Notes under the pieces: model-generated
Seen by the model: only the letters and a program-made list of their open reading frames with translations
Told to the model about the DNA's origin: nothing
The model's database searches: none
Program-made: the position numbers and the translations under genes
NCBI GenBank assembly: GCA_019248265.1
Contig: JAEHGX010000008.1
Span: 1-64,000 of the forward strand
Direction: 5' to 3'
Length of the DNA stretch: 64,000 nucleotides
DNA from: Candidatus Falkowbacteria bacterium S5_I03
Lineage (GTDB): Bacteria; Patescibacteriota; Patescibacteriia; Patescibacteriales; UBA12465
Shown here: positions 33,750-43,220 of the stretch, one piece after another
Numbering within the stretch: position 1 is the stretch's first letter
How the letters are laid out: each line of letters begins with the position of its first letter

Positions 33750-35642
33750 ATGGTAAAATCAAAAAAAACTGTTTTAATTGCCTCGGCACTAGCCATTTTT
33801 TTATTATTGGCTATTTTTTTTATTGCCTACCTAGATTGGAACAGCTCCAATAAAGACCGCTTACCAAAAAATACCATGCTGGGCACGATTAATTTAGGCA
33901 ATCAGAATAAGGATGAGGCCTCCAAAACCTTAGAATCAAAAGAGGAATTAGTCAGGGCGCAGGGAATAAGTTTCCAACACGAAAACAAAGTCGTTAACCT
34001 GCCTTTAAAATTAGATTCGGCATCGGTGTCGGCCGATATTCCTGATGTTAATACTATTTATGCCGATGCGGTTATTTATAATCGCGAAGAAACAATTGAT
34101 AATTTATTTGATAATAAAAATAATAATTTTGTTAAATATCTAGAGGATTGGCTGCCATTTATAAAATCAAAGACTAATTATGAAGCGGCGGCTAAATATT
34201 CGCCAACCCTTATTGATCAGTGGCTTAAAGAAAATTTCAGCGAACTCAGCATTGAACCAGAACCAGCTTTTTTTTCTTTAAAAACTAATAACGGAAAAAC
34301 GGAATTAATAAATAACCAAGAAAAAATTGGCAAAGAAATAAATAGGGACGAACTGCTTAAGGACTTAATGAACAGCCTTAACGTCTTTAATAATAGCACG
34401 ATAGTTATTAAAACTCGTTCCAAATATCCTGATGTCAGACAAGCTGATTTAGAACAAATCAGGAGCCAGGTCCAGCTTATTATTGATGCTGGCGACCTGA
34501 ACGTCTTTTATAATGATGCTAAAAAAGGGAAGTTGTCCTGGAAAATTGATACGAAAGAGATTGTAACCTGGATAAGCATTAAAAAGGGTGGTGATATCTT
34601 TCAAATTGACTTTAACACAGATAAAATTAAGGATTATTTACTTAAAAATATTGCCGATAAGCTTAACGAGGACGCTGTTTTACCAAGAATGGAAATTAAA
34701 GACGGCAAGGTTGCTAGTTGGCAACGGGGCGTTAACGGACGCGAAGTTGATATTGAGGCTAGCGCCGATTTATTGTCTAAGAAGTTATTTGATTCCGAAC
34801 GAGAAGCGGAACTAATCGTTAAAGATATTAATATTGATGAGCTGGTCTCTGAAAATAATTTTAAAATAAAAGAAATAATCGGCACCGGGCATTCTAATTT
34901 TGCCGGCTCTCCAGCCAATAGGCGCCACAACATTAAAGTTGGGGCGGAGGCTGTTCAGGGACTTTTAATTAGCCCTGGCGAAGAATTTTCTTTGGTAAAA
35001 ACTTTAGGAGAAATTGATGCTGCTTCCGGTTATTTGCCGGAACTAGTAATTAAAGATAATAAAACTATTCCGGAGTACGGTGGCGGTCTTTGCCAAATTG
35101 CCACTACGATTTTCCGTTCCGCTCTAGCCTCAGGTCTGCCAATTAGCGCTCGCCGAAATCATTCTTATCGAGTTAGTTATTACGAACCAGCTGGCACTGA
35201 TGCCGCTGTTTATGACCCTTGGCCGGATATTAAATTTATAAATGACACAAGTAATTATGTTTTAATTCAATCTCGAATTGAAGGTAATGATATCTACTTT
35301 GATTTTTGGGGAACTAGCGATGGGAGAGTAGCTACAACCACTAAGCCGGTAATTTATAATATTACCCCGCCGAAACCAACAAAAATTATTGAAACAGATA
35401 CTCTAGCTCCCGGCGAAAAAAAATGTACCGAAAAAGCTCATAACGGCGCCGATGCCTATTTCGACTATACGGTTATTTATCCGGCAGGAGCAACTACCAC
35501 TCCCGAACAAACAACCAGGTTTAATTCGCATTATGTCCCCTGGCAAGAAGTTTGTTTGGTTGGCAAGGCTACTAGCACACCAATCACTAATACAAGCGCC
35601 TCAAGCTCGCCAGCCACTAGCTCCACAACTCCAATTCAATAA
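33750..35642 (+). CDS. VanW-family cell-surface protein
   Basis: 630 residues. An N-terminal membrane helix (about 8-28) is followed by two repeats resembling the peptidoglycan-binding/YoaR-type domain (about 40-370) and the VanW domain (about 375-510), with NRRHNIKVGAEAVQGLLISPGEEFS, YGGGLCQIATTIFRSAL and NHSYRVSYYEPAGTDAAVYDP. A C-terminal Thr/Ser/Pro-rich tail of about 40 residues ends it. VanW proteins are extracytoplasmic and peptidoglycan-associated; despite the name they do not by themselves imply vancomycin resistance. No vanA/H/X genes are nearby. Transcribed after the Hsp20 gene. Confidence 0.9.
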   Translation: MVKSKKTVLIASALAIFLLLAIFFIAYLDWNSSNKDRLPKNTMLGTINLGNQNKDEASKTLESKEELVRAQGISFQHENKVVNLPLKLDSASVSADIPDVNTIYADAVIYNREETIDNLFDNKNNNFVKYLEDWLPFIKSKTNYEAAAKYSPTLIDQWLKENFSELSIEPEPAFFSLKTNNGKTELINNQEKIGKEINRDELLKDLMNSLNVFNNSTIVIKTRSKYPDVRQADLEQIRSQVQLIIDAGDLNVFYNDAKKGKLSWKIDTKEIVTWISIKKGGDIFQIDFNTDKIKDYLLKNIADKLNEDAVLPRMEIKDGKVASWQRGVNGREVDIEASADLLSKKLFDSEREAELIVKDINIDELVSENNFKIKEIIGTGHSNFAGSPANRRHNIKVGAEAVQGLLISPGEEFSLVKTLGEIDAASGYLPELVIKDNKTIPEYGGGLCQIATTIFRSALASGLPISARRNHSYRVSYYEPAGTDAAVYDPWPDIKFINDTSNYVLIQSRIEGNDIYFDFWGTSDGRVATTTKPVIYNITPPKPTKIIETDTLAPGEKKCTEKAHNGADAYFDYTVIYPAGATTTPEQTTRFNSHYVPWQEVCLVGKATSTPITNTSASSSPATSSTTPIQ

Positions 35643-35653
35643 GATAAGTATAT

Positions 35654-35684
35654 AAAAAAACAACCTTAAGCGGTTGTTTTTTTA
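35654..35684. terminator. Bidirectional terminator between VanW gene and yidC
   Basis: AACAACC/GGTTGTT with a short loop, A-run left and T-run right, between convergent genes. Confidence 0.85.
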
Positions 35685-35697
35685 TATACTTATCTTT

Positions 35698-36438
35698 CTA
35701 TTTAACAATTTCTCCTTCAATCGGGCCAACCGTATTTTTTGTTCTAAAGGTAATAGCTTGTTGAACGGCGGTAAGAAGTGTTAGGACAAACCAATAAAGT
35801 GTTAGACCGCCAGGAAGTGACAGGCCAATAAACACTGTGACCGCTGGCATAATATATAGCATTTGCTTATTCATAATGGCCATCATATTTTCATCCTTAG
35901 AGCCTTCGGTTTTAACTGCCGGCTTCTTGGTAATCATCATCTTGGCTTGCCAAAACTGAGCAGCACCAGCTAGTAAGGCTAAATAGGTATTAGGCTTTGA
36001 TAAATCTAGAAATCCGAAAGAAAAAGTGTTAATTACTTCCGGGCGATGAATAAAAGAATAAACTAAATCAAGATTATTTGCTAAGCCATCACTGAAAACT
36101 CGATAAACGGCCCATAAAAAAGGTAGTTGGATCAAAAGCGGCAAGCAAGAAGAAAAAGGATTAACTTTATTATTTTTATAAAGAGCCATCATTGCCTGAC
36201 TAGAGCCAGCCTTATCGTCGGCATATTGGCGTTTTATTTCTTCAATTTGCGGCTGTAAGTCTTGAAGGGCTTTCTGCGATTTAATAGCCTTGCGTCCTAA
36301 CGGCCAAAAAACTAACTTAATTACTATGGTTAAAGCAATAATTGCGGCCCCAAAATCATTAAAGGGCATGATATTATAAAGCCAAACTAAAAGATTAAGG
36401 ATTGGCTGATAGAAGATAATTGTAAAAATGTGGGCCAT
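35698..36438 (-). CDS. yidC: Membrane protein insertase YidC (short, Oxa1-type)
   Basis: 246 residues, the short form without the large periplasmic domain. Five membrane segments are visible, with GRKAIKSQKALQDLQPQIEEIKRQYADDK as the cytoplasmic loop and the hydrophilic-groove Arg in the first conserved helix region (FWPLGRK). NPFSSCLPLLIQLPFLWAVYRVF and GLTLYWFVLTLLTAVQQ are typical. It inserts and folds inner-membrane proteins with or without SecYEG. Fourth gene of the rpmH-rnpA-yidD-yidC cluster next to dnaA. Confidence 0.94.
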   Translation of the reverse strand: MAHIFTIIFYQPILNLLVWLYNIMPFNDFGAAIIALTIVIKLVFWPLGRKAIKSQKALQDLQPQIEEIKRQYADDKAGSSQAMMALYKNNKVNPFSSCLPLLIQLPFLWAVYRVFSDGLANNLDLVYSFIHRPEVINTFSFGFLDLSKPNTYLALLAGAAQFWQAKMMITKKPAVKTEGSKDENMMAIMNKQMLYIMPAVTVFIGLSLPGGLTLYWFVLTLLTAVQQAITFRTKNTVGPIEGEIVK

Positions 36439-36453
36439 AATATTTAATTTTAA

Positions 36454-36708
36454 TTATTTAACAGGGTCATATCCGCCTTTATTCCAAGGATTGCATCGAG
36501 CTACGCGCCAGGCGGCCATAGTTCCACCCTTAGCGACACCATATTTTTCAATTGCTTCTTTGCCATACTCGGAACAGGTGGGGGTAAAACGACAAAAACC
36601 GTGGGGATAAAACATTTTTAAGGGGCTATGATCAAAAGACAGGGTTTTTTGATAAACCGTTATTAAAAAAATAACTATTTTTTTACTAATATAAGAAAAA
36701 AAATTCAT
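36454..36708 (-). CDS. yidD: Membrane protein insertion efficiency factor YidD
   Basis: 84 residues. [19 protein letters not shown] is followed by the strongly conserved [19 protein letters not shown] and [17 protein letters not shown], the YidD signature with three cysteines. It is amphipathic and membrane-associated and helps YidC-dependent insertion. It lies between rnpA and yidC as usual. Confidence 0.95.
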   Translation of the reverse strand: MNFFSYISKKIVIFLITVYQKTLSFDHSPLKMFYPHGFCRFTPTCSEYGKEAIEKYGVAKGGTMAAWRVARCNPWNKGGYDPVK

Positions 36709-36720
36709 ATTGCTGACAAT

Positions 36721-37062
36721 TTATTTCAGCGCCCTTAATTTTTTAAGAGCATAATCGATCTCGGAAGCTATTTCTTGAATGTTTTTATCTAATATAAGAG
36801 GAAAAACTATAACAACAAAGTCATTTCCGGTCTTTAAATATTCTAACCGGGACTTAATAATTTCTCTTATTTCCCGTCTAATTTTGTTTCTTACAACTGC
36901 TTTTTTGCTAACTTTAGTGTTAATTAAAATACCAAAGCGATTCTTGTCATTATTATTAGGAACACACTTAATGCCCAATATTTTACCATAAAAAGACTGG
37001 CCGAGTTTAAAGGCTCGGTCAAATTCTTTATTTAATCCTATTCTGTTTTCCTTCTTGAGCAT
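36721..37062 (-). CDS. rnpA: Ribonuclease P protein component
   Basis: 113 residues. KKENRIGLNKEFDRAFKLGQSFYGK is followed by the RNR motif region KKAVVRNKIRREIREIIKSR and GNDFVVIVFP. It binds the RNase P RNA to mature tRNA 5' ends. I found no RNase P RNA gene in this window. It follows rpmH on the same strand after 17 bp. Confidence 0.94.
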   Translation of the reverse strand: MLKKENRIGLNKEFDRAFKLGQSFYGKILGIKCVPNNNDKNRFGILINTKVSKKAVVRNKIRREIREIIKSRLEYLKTGNDFVVIVFPLILDKNIQEIASEIDYALKKLRALK

Positions 37063-37079
37063 GGATACGCTTAAAGGTT

Positions 37080-37217
37080 TTATTTAGAGAGGACGGCTCG
37101 TCCTTTATCACGACGTCTCTTTAAAACAGCGCGGCCATCCTTAGTCTCCATTCGGCTAATAAATCCGTGTTTTTTCTTGGCACGCTTTTTATTTGGTTGG
37201 TAGGTTCTCTGTGGCAT
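37080..37217 (-). CDS. rpmH: 50S ribosomal protein L34
   Basis: 45 residues, the usual length, read from ATG at 37217 to TAA at 37080. The sequence begins [19 protein letters not shown] and continues with [20 protein letters not shown], the L34 signature. It is the first gene of the rpmH-rnpA-yidD-yidC cluster, divergent from dnaA, the arrangement found at many bacterial origins. Confidence 0.96.
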   Translation of the reverse strand: MPQRTYQPNKKRAKKKHGFISRMETKDGRAVLKRRRDKGRAVLSK

Positions 37218-37245
37218 AATATTATTATATCTTTATTGTTTTAAT

Positions 37246-37274
37246 AACATAACACCTTTATTTATAAGAGTCAA
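37246..37274 (-). promoter_or_regulatory. Promoter of rpmH operon
   Basis: On the minus strand TTGACT (37274-37269), 17 nt and TATGTT (37251-37246), about 29 bp before the rpmH ATG. Confidence 0.6.
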
Positions 37275-37341
37275 CCGGTCCTCAAAACAGCAAAACCATC
37301 TTATACACCTTTTATTAACATATTTTTAACAAGCTCTCTGC

Positions 37342-37370
37342 TTGTGGGAAAGGGGTTTATCTAATATAAT
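37342..37370 (+). promoter_or_regulatory. Promoter of dnaA
   Basis: TTGTGG (37342-37347), 17 nt and a perfect TATAAT (37365-37370), giving a leader of about 55 nt. The rpmH-dnaA gap also holds TTATACACC at 37301, one mismatch from the DnaA-box consensus. Confidence 0.6.
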
Positions 37371-37432
37371 TAAATAAACAATATTTTTATAAACTTCCCC
37401 TATTACTAAGCAGGGTTTAATTTCACTTTTTT

Positions 37433-38842
37433 ATGAATAATGAACAAGTCTGGCAGGCCGTCTTAGGAGAAATTGAAATCAGTCTTTCACGCGCTAATTT
37501 TGTAACCTGGTTTAAAGATACTTTTATCTCATCTTTTGAAAACAACCGCGTCGTGGTTTGTGTTCCAAATGCTTTTGTTAAAAAATGGCTAGAGGAAAAG
37601 TATCATAAAAATATTATTAGCGCCTTACAGAACGTTGTTAGACAAGATGTGGTTGAGGTTATTTATAAAATAGAACTTAAAAAAAATAATACTTCTTTTC
37701 AAATTGATTTAACTAGTGGTGCTGTTGAAAGTAATCAACTAGCCGCTCCAATAAAACACCCAGTGGCTCCGACAACCAACAATAACCAAAACCAAACAAC
37801 TTCCAGTCTTAACCGTTTTGGTCTAAACCCTAAATATGTTTTTGAAAATTTTGTTGTTGGCCGCGGCAACGAATTGGCACACGCCGCCTGTCTTGCGGTC
37901 GTCAACAATTTGGGCAAATCTTATAACCCTTTATTTATTTATGGTGGCGTTGGTCTGGGAAAAACTCACCTTCTCCAAGCAATTGGTAATGAGCTTGCTA
38001 AAAAAACTGATAAAATTCTTTACACAACCAGCGAGAAGTTTACCAACAACTATATCCAGGCGGTGACCGGCGGTAAGGCTAAGGAATTTAAAAATTTATA
38101 TCGCAACGTTGACTTACTCTTAATTGATGACATTCAGTTTATGGGTGGTAAAGACGGAACCCAAGAAGAATTCTTTCATACCTTCAATGAATTACAACAA
38201 AACGACAAACAGATAGTCATGACTTCTGATCGTCCGCCAAAATCTATTCCGGCTATTGAAAAAAGGCTTATTTCTCGATTTGAGTCGGGCATGGTAGCAG
38301 ATGTTGGCAAGCCTGATATTGAAACCAAGGTGGTTATTTTAGAAAACAAAGCTAATGAGAAGGGCTTTCCTTTAGATAAGGAAGTTTTAATTTATATTGC
38401 CGAGCACGTCCAAAATAATATTAGAGAATTAGAAGGAGCTCTCAATAAAATAATCGCTTTTCACCAATTAAAGGGTCTGGAGCCAAACATTAAAACCGTT
38501 AAAGAGGTTTTGGGTGACTTTATTTCTAATATCCAATCACGATCAATGTCTCCTAAAGATATTATTGAGGCGGTGAGTAAGTTTTATGGAACCAGCAGCA
38601 AGGAAATTATCGGCAACAGCCGTAAAAAAGAAGTGGTTTGGCCGAGACAAATAGCAATTTATTTAATTAGGGAAGAATTAAATACTTCTTATCCGACTAT
38701 CGGCAACGAACTTGGTGGCCGTGACCACACCACCGCTATGCATGCTTATAATAAGATTTATCACGAAGTAAAGGACAAGGAAAATGAAAAAATAAAACAA
38801 GAGTTGGAATCAGTCAAACAACTTTTCCACCAAAATTATTAA
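37433..38842 (+). CDS. dnaA: Chromosomal replication initiator DnaA
   Basis: 469 residues. N-terminal domain I (about 1-75), a Gln/Asn/Thr-rich linker (about 95-125), the AAA+ domain with LFIYGGVGLGKTHLL (Walker A) and LLIDDIQFMGG (Walker B), and C-terminal domain IV with GGRDHTTAMHAYNKI, the DnaA-box recognition helix. It opens the origin and loads the helicase. It is followed by dnaN, as in most bacteria. Confidence 0.97.
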   Translation: MNNEQVWQAVLGEIEISLSRANFVTWFKDTFISSFENNRVVVCVPNAFVKKWLEEKYHKNIISALQNVVRQDVVEVIYKIELKKNNTSFQIDLTSGAVESNQLAAPIKHPVAPTTNNNQNQTTSSLNRFGLNPKYVFENFVVGRGNELAHAACLAVVNNLGKSYNPLFIYGGVGLGKTHLLQAIGNELAKKTDKILYTTSEKFTNNYIQAVTGGKAKEFKNLYRNVDLLLIDDIQFMGGKDGTQEEFFHTFNELQQNDKQIVMTSDRPPKSIPAIEKRLISRFESGMVADVGKPDIETKVVILENKANEKGFPLDKEVLIYIAEHVQNNIRELEGALNKIIAFHQLKGLEPNIKTVKEVLGDFISNIQSRSMSPKDIIEAVSKFYGTSSKEIIGNSRKKEVVWPRQIAIYLIREELNTSYPTIGNELGGRDHTTAMHAYNKIYHEVKDKENEKIKQELESVKQLFHQNY

Positions 38843-39105
38843 TTTCTGGGGAATACTCTGTTGATAACTTGCTAACTTAGTCTTAATTACTTTTAACAAC
38901 TTGTTAATAAAAATCTGAATTTCAACCTTACTCACAAGTTACAAAAAATAAACCACTATTAACTAGTCGGGCTATAAACAGCTAAATGACTTAAAACCCT
39001 AAATAATAAATAATATTTTTCAAAAATCGCCAGTTATCCCCTCCCTTATTACTATTATTAATTAAATATATATATTTAATAATATAATAAGAGAAAACAA
39101 ATAAT
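38843..39105 (+). other. Candidate oriC interval between dnaA and dnaN
   Basis: A 263-bp non-coding gap in the classical rpmH/dnaA/dnaN context. It includes near-consensus 9-mers such as TGTTGATAA and TTATCCCCT and ends in a very AT-rich stretch (about 39050-39090) suited to unwinding. No clear cluster of perfect DnaA boxes is seen, so the origin could equally lie in the 215-bp rpmH-dnaA gap (37218-37432). The call rests mainly on gene context. Confidence 0.4.
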
Positions 39106-40227
39106 ATGAAATTTATCAGTCTTCAAGAAAATTTAAAAAAGGGTTTAAGTATTGTAGGACACGCAACTACCAAGAACATTAATCTTCCAATTCTTAACAA
39201 TATTTTAATTAGGGTTGAGGGTGGTAATATTGAACTAACAGGAACTAACCTAGAAATTGGAATTAAACACCAACTAAGAGGAAAGGTTGAAACTGACGGT
39301 GAGTTTACCGTCGAAGCTAAGCTAATATCAGAATATGTTGGTTTACTGAATTCTGGTGAAAAAGTAAAACTGGAAGAAAAGGATGGTGAACTAAAAGTAG
39401 AATCAGGAAATTATAAAACAAAAATAAAGGGGGAGTCAGCCAAAGAGTTTCCTTTAATACCAACAATTCCTGACAACGACTACTATTTATTTGATATTAA
39501 TGATTTCAAGCGGGCGCTCGCAGTTGTTGTTTTTGCCGTTTCTACTAGTGAAAACCGAGTCGAACTAACCGGAGTAATGTTTAATTTTAATGGCAAAAAT
39601 TTAAGTTTAGCGGCCACGGATAGTTATCGTTTGGCTGAAAAAGAGGTAAAAATAAAAAATAACAGAGAGAATCAGGAACAAAAAGTAATTGTGCCGGCTA
39701 AAACCGTTCAGGAATTACTTAGAATTTTAAATACTTTTGATTCTGAAGACTTAGGCGATAACGAAATTAAAGTTTGTATTTCTGATAACCAAATTTTATT
39801 TATTTTTGATTCGGTCAGTTTGATTTCTAGAGTGATAAATGGTCGCTACCCCGACTACAAGCAAATAATCCCCAGCAAGAGCCAAACTGAGGTCGTGGTG
39901 GGACGTCAGGAGCTGGTCAGGGCAGTTAAAGCAGCCGCTCTTTTTTCTAAAACTGGGATTAACGACACAACCCTCCTATTTTCTAAAAATAAAATAATCG
40001 TTTCCGCCTTTTCCGGAGCCAGCGGCGAAAGTCAGGCTGAAGTAGAAGCGGAGCTTAAGGGGGTTGATAATGAAATAACTATTAATTATCGTTATTTGCT
40101 TGATGGTTTAAATAATATTTCCAGTGATCGCGTGGAATTAAGGTTGATGAATAATACCACCCCCTGCTTAATTAAGCCCGAAAAAGAAGACGATTACTTA
40201 TATATTGTAATGCCGATTAGACAATAA
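39106..40227 (+). CDS. dnaN: DNA polymerase III beta subunit (sliding clamp)
   Basis: 373 residues with three repeated clamp domains of about 120 residues each. GHATTKNINLPILNNILIR, LTGVMFNFNGKNLSLAATDSYRLAEK and the C-terminal YLYIVMPIRQ are characteristic. It encircles DNA and tethers the polymerase. A TATAAT lies 18 bp before the ATG. Confidence 0.97.
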   Translation: MKFISLQENLKKGLSIVGHATTKNINLPILNNILIRVEGGNIELTGTNLEIGIKHQLRGKVETDGEFTVEAKLISEYVGLLNSGEKVKLEEKDGELKVESGNYKTKIKGESAKEFPLIPTIPDNDYYLFDINDFKRALAVVVFAVSTSENRVELTGVMFNFNGKNLSLAATDSYRLAEKEVKIKNNRENQEQKVIVPAKTVQELLRILNTFDSEDLGDNEIKVCISDNQILFIFDSVSLISRVINGRYPDYKQIIPSKSQTEVVVGRQELVRAVKAAALFSKTGINDTTLLFSKNKIIVSAFSGASGESQAEVEAELKGVDNEITINYRYLLDGLNNISSDRVELRLMNNTTPCLIKPEKEDDYLYIVMPIRQ

Positions 40228-40235
40228 ATTAAATA

Positions 40236-40268
40236 AAAAAATAAGCCCCAATTTTGGGGCTTATTTTT
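40236..40268. terminator. Bidirectional terminator after dnaN
   Basis: AATAAGCCCCA/TTGGGGCTTATT with a 3-nt loop and a T-run. It separates dnaN from the convergent PBP gene. Confidence 0.88.
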
Positions 40269-40286
40269 ATTAAAGCATTATTAGTT

Positions 40287-43145
40287 TTAGTTAGTGACAG
40301 AGATTTTTACTTCATTACTGGTTTTGGAATCACCACTCCAAGATTTTAATTCTCCATAAATAGTATAAGATCCTGAGGCTGGTGCCTTATCCCAAGAAAG
40401 ATTTGTTGTGCTTTCAGATATAGAATTTAAGTTAGCAATTAATTCTAACTTTTGATTGTCATTATTTTTAGCAAAAACCAAGACTCGGGAAATATCGTTG
40501 CCGCCAGTAATGTTTAAATTTATTTTTAAGGGGAAGTCTATAGTATTAGCACTCGTGCCATTAGTCGGGGAGCTAATAGATATTGAGTGTTCGGTGGCGG
40601 CGTTATTGTTGCCGTTTACTTTTAAATTAAAATTTAAACTTTGTTCGGCGCAATTATCAACATCATCGCAAGCCTTAACAGTTAATGATTGATAACCGTT
40701 AGCTAGTGGCGGTAAAGATCCACTAATTGAACCATTGTTACCGGGACTGGTTTTCCAAAGATTACCATTGATATAATACTCAAAACGACTAACTCCTCTA
40801 GGGGCAACCGCGGAAGCAACGACTGATAAATTATAATCAGTAATTATGTCACCATCCTTAGGACTGCTAACTGTCATATTGGGGTTATTTTCTGGTTTAT
40901 GTAGCGCGTTATAATCTTTTAATAATAAAGATGAACTGGCATTTTTTTCTGCCCAAGCGGTAACCGCTGCTTCCCAGAGATTAAATTGCGGGTCATTTCC
41001 CGGATTTTCCGGCTGTGGCCCCAAAGGATTATCTTTATCAACGAAGAATAAAATTGAATGAGCTTCAGGAACAACTAATTCAGAGGTTAATTCCGGTGGC
41101 GTTTGACTAGTTGCTAGTTGTCCAGTGGAGACATCTATTTTTATTGTCTGTGATGGCAACTGGCCATCAATAATTGCTTTGCCTGATTTATATTCATCAG
41201 GAGCCTTAAAGCTCTCAAAAGGAGTATTGCCTAAAACCCGAGACATATAAGCATTCCAAATTGGTGCCGCCACTACACTGCCGTCAGCAGCCCCCTTCAT
41301 CTTATCGTTATTAGTATTACCAACCCAAACCCCGGTTACAATGGATGGTGTATAACCAATAGTCCAGGCATCATGATAATCATTGGTGGTTCCAGTTTTA
41401 GCGGCTACCGGCCGTCCGCCGAGAACTAAATTATTTTTTTCTCCGAAAATAAAGGCTCGGGCCGAGTTATCAGAAAGGACACTGTTAATCATTCTCGCTA
41501 TTTGCGGTTCCAACACTTTTTTTTCTTCCGCTTGATATTCCTCGATTACTTTACCATTCTTGTCTTCAATTTTTAGAATGCTAACCACCGGGCTCATTTG
41601 ACCGTCGCGAGCAAAAGCGCTGAAAGCATTAACATGTTCAACTAGCTTTACTTCAGCTCCGCCGAGCACAAAAGCTAGACCAAAACGATCGCGTGGATAA
41701 AAGGTAGAATAACCAAGACTATCTGCTAAATCTAAGACATTCTTTATTCCCGCTAGATATAAAGCTTTAACTGCTGGAGTGTTTAAAGAGCCGGCTAAAG
41801 CTTTTCGGATACTAATTGGGCCGCGTTCTTTAAGATCATAATCTTTTGGCTGGTAGGGGTTAGCGGGGTCGCTAGAAAAATTTGTGTTAACGTCGTAAAG
41901 AATAGTGTCCGGGCTGTAACCCTTTTTAAATAAAGCGGCGTAGACAATTGGTTTGATTGACGAGCCCGGCTGGCGGTTGCTTAATGCCACATTTACTTGG
42001 CCGTCAATTTCATCATTAAAATAATCGCGCGAACCAACCATTGCTAGAATTTGTCCGGTTTTTGGATCAATAGAAACTAGAGCGGCATTGTTGGCGTTAT
42101 ATTTTTCCTGATATTTTTCAGTTTTTTCTTTAATAACTTCTTCGGCAATCTGCTGTTTATATAAATCTAAAGTAGTGTATATTTTTAAGCCGTCTTGCTC
42201 AATCATTTTTTCACCATATTTTTCCGCTAAAATATCTTTAATATACATCACAAAATGAGGAGCAGTAATGCTTACTTCCGGCGGCATGAATTTTATTTCC
42301 TCGGCCTTAGCGGACGTCTCTTGTTCTTCGGTGATATGACCCTGTTCACGCATCAAGGTTAACACATAATCTTTTCTGCCCAAGAGAAAATCTTTATTAG
42401 AGCCGTATGGTGAGTAGCGACTAGGAGCTTGTGTGAGGGCCGCTAAGAGCGCCGCCTCGGCCAAGCTGATATCTTTAGCATGTTTGCCAAAATATTTCTC
42501 ACTGGCGGCTTCTATGCCGTAGGCGTTAGAGCCGTAAGGAATTTCATTAAGATACATTTGCAAAATTTCGTCTTTAGAAAAACGCTGCTCCAAACGATAA
42601 GCTAAAACCAGCTCTTTTATTTTTCTAGTAATCTTTTTTTCCGGAGTTAAGACCGCGTTTTTAATAAATTGCTGGGTTAAGGTAGAACCGCCGGCAGTTT
42701 GTCCATATAAAACATCAGTGATTGCCGTTCTAAACATCGCCCAAATACTGAAGCCGCCATGATTATAAAAACTCTTGTCTTCAATAGCAATTGGCGCCCA
42801 CTTTACATACTCCGGCAGGTCGCTGAGAGAAATTAAAGTTCTTTTTTGGTCGCCGTGAATTTCGTATAAAATATTTTCACCGGTGCGGTCATAAATTTTA
42901 GTGCTTTGAGCAACTTCGCGATTAATTAATTGGTTAGGATTTGGTAGGTCACGCGAAATCCAGGCAACAGCGATAAAAGCAATAACTAAAAAAGCCACCG
43001 CTAGAATTGCTAGAAATTTAATTATTTTCCACTTATTTATTTTTTTTGTTTTTTTAGGTTTATTGGAGGCGGTCTGAGCGGAAGCTCTGACTACTTGGTT
43101 TTTCCAGCCGTCTATTTGACGCCTTCTCATTTGTGGTATCGGCAT
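40287..43145 (-). CDS. Class A penicillin-binding protein (PBP1A type) with Ig-like C-terminus
   Basis: 952 residues. A basic cytoplasmic tail and one membrane helix (about 45-68) precede the GT51 glycosyltransferase (about 95-270), with IEDKSFYNHGGFS and GGSTLTQQFIKN, and the transpeptidase (about 335-650), with SxxK in QPGSSIKP, SLN and KTGTTNDYHDAW. The last 200 residues hold two beta-sandwich, Ig-like modules (SPKDGDIITDYNLSV and SSPTNGTSANTIDFPLKI). It polymerises and crosslinks peptidoglycan. The family is often 650-850 residues; the extra length is the Ig-like pair, which may bind wall or surface polymers. Confidence 0.93.
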   Translation of the reverse strand: MPIPQMRRRQIDGWKNQVVRASAQTASNKPKKTKKINKWKIIKFLAILAVAFLVIAFIAVAWISRDLPNPNQLINREVAQSTKIYDRTGENILYEIHGDQKRTLISLSDLPEYVKWAPIAIEDKSFYNHGGFSIWAMFRTAITDVLYGQTAGGSTLTQQFIKNAVLTPEKKITRKIKELVLAYRLEQRFSKDEILQMYLNEIPYGSNAYGIEAASEKYFGKHAKDISLAEAALLAALTQAPSRYSPYGSNKDFLLGRKDYVLTLMREQGHITEEQETSAKAEEIKFMPPEVSITAPHFVMYIKDILAEKYGEKMIEQDGLKIYTTLDLYKQQIAEEVIKEKTEKYQEKYNANNAALVSIDPKTGQILAMVGSRDYFNDEIDGQVNVALSNRQPGSSIKPIVYAALFKKGYSPDTILYDVNTNFSSDPANPYQPKDYDLKERGPISIRKALAGSLNTPAVKALYLAGIKNVLDLADSLGYSTFYPRDRFGLAFVLGGAEVKLVEHVNAFSAFARDGQMSPVVSILKIEDKNGKVIEEYQAEEKKVLEPQIARMINSVLSDNSARAFIFGEKNNLVLGGRPVAAKTGTTNDYHDAWTIGYTPSIVTGVWVGNTNNDKMKGAADGSVVAAPIWNAYMSRVLGNTPFESFKAPDEYKSGKAIIDGQLPSQTIKIDVSTGQLATSQTPPELTSELVVPEAHSILFFVDKDNPLGPQPENPGNDPQFNLWEAAVTAWAEKNASSSLLLKDYNALHKPENNPNMTVSSPKDGDIITDYNLSVVASAVAPRGVSRFEYYINGNLWKTSPGNNGSISGSLPPLANGYQSLTVKACDDVDNCAEQSLNFNLKVNGNNNAATEHSISISSPTNGTSANTIDFPLKINLNITGGNDISRVLVFAKNNDNQKLELIANLNSISESTTNLSWDKAPASGSYTIYGELKSWSGDSKTSNEVKISVTN

Positions 43146-43220
43146 ATTTATTATATTTGTGTTATTTTATATTTATATATTATAGTCTTATTATAGCATT
43201 TAGTTTATAATATAGTTATT

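Noticed and set aside
33750-35642. VanW as evidence of vancomycin resistance
   Set aside because: VanW-domain proteins are common outside resistance clusters and no vanH/A/X genes are present.
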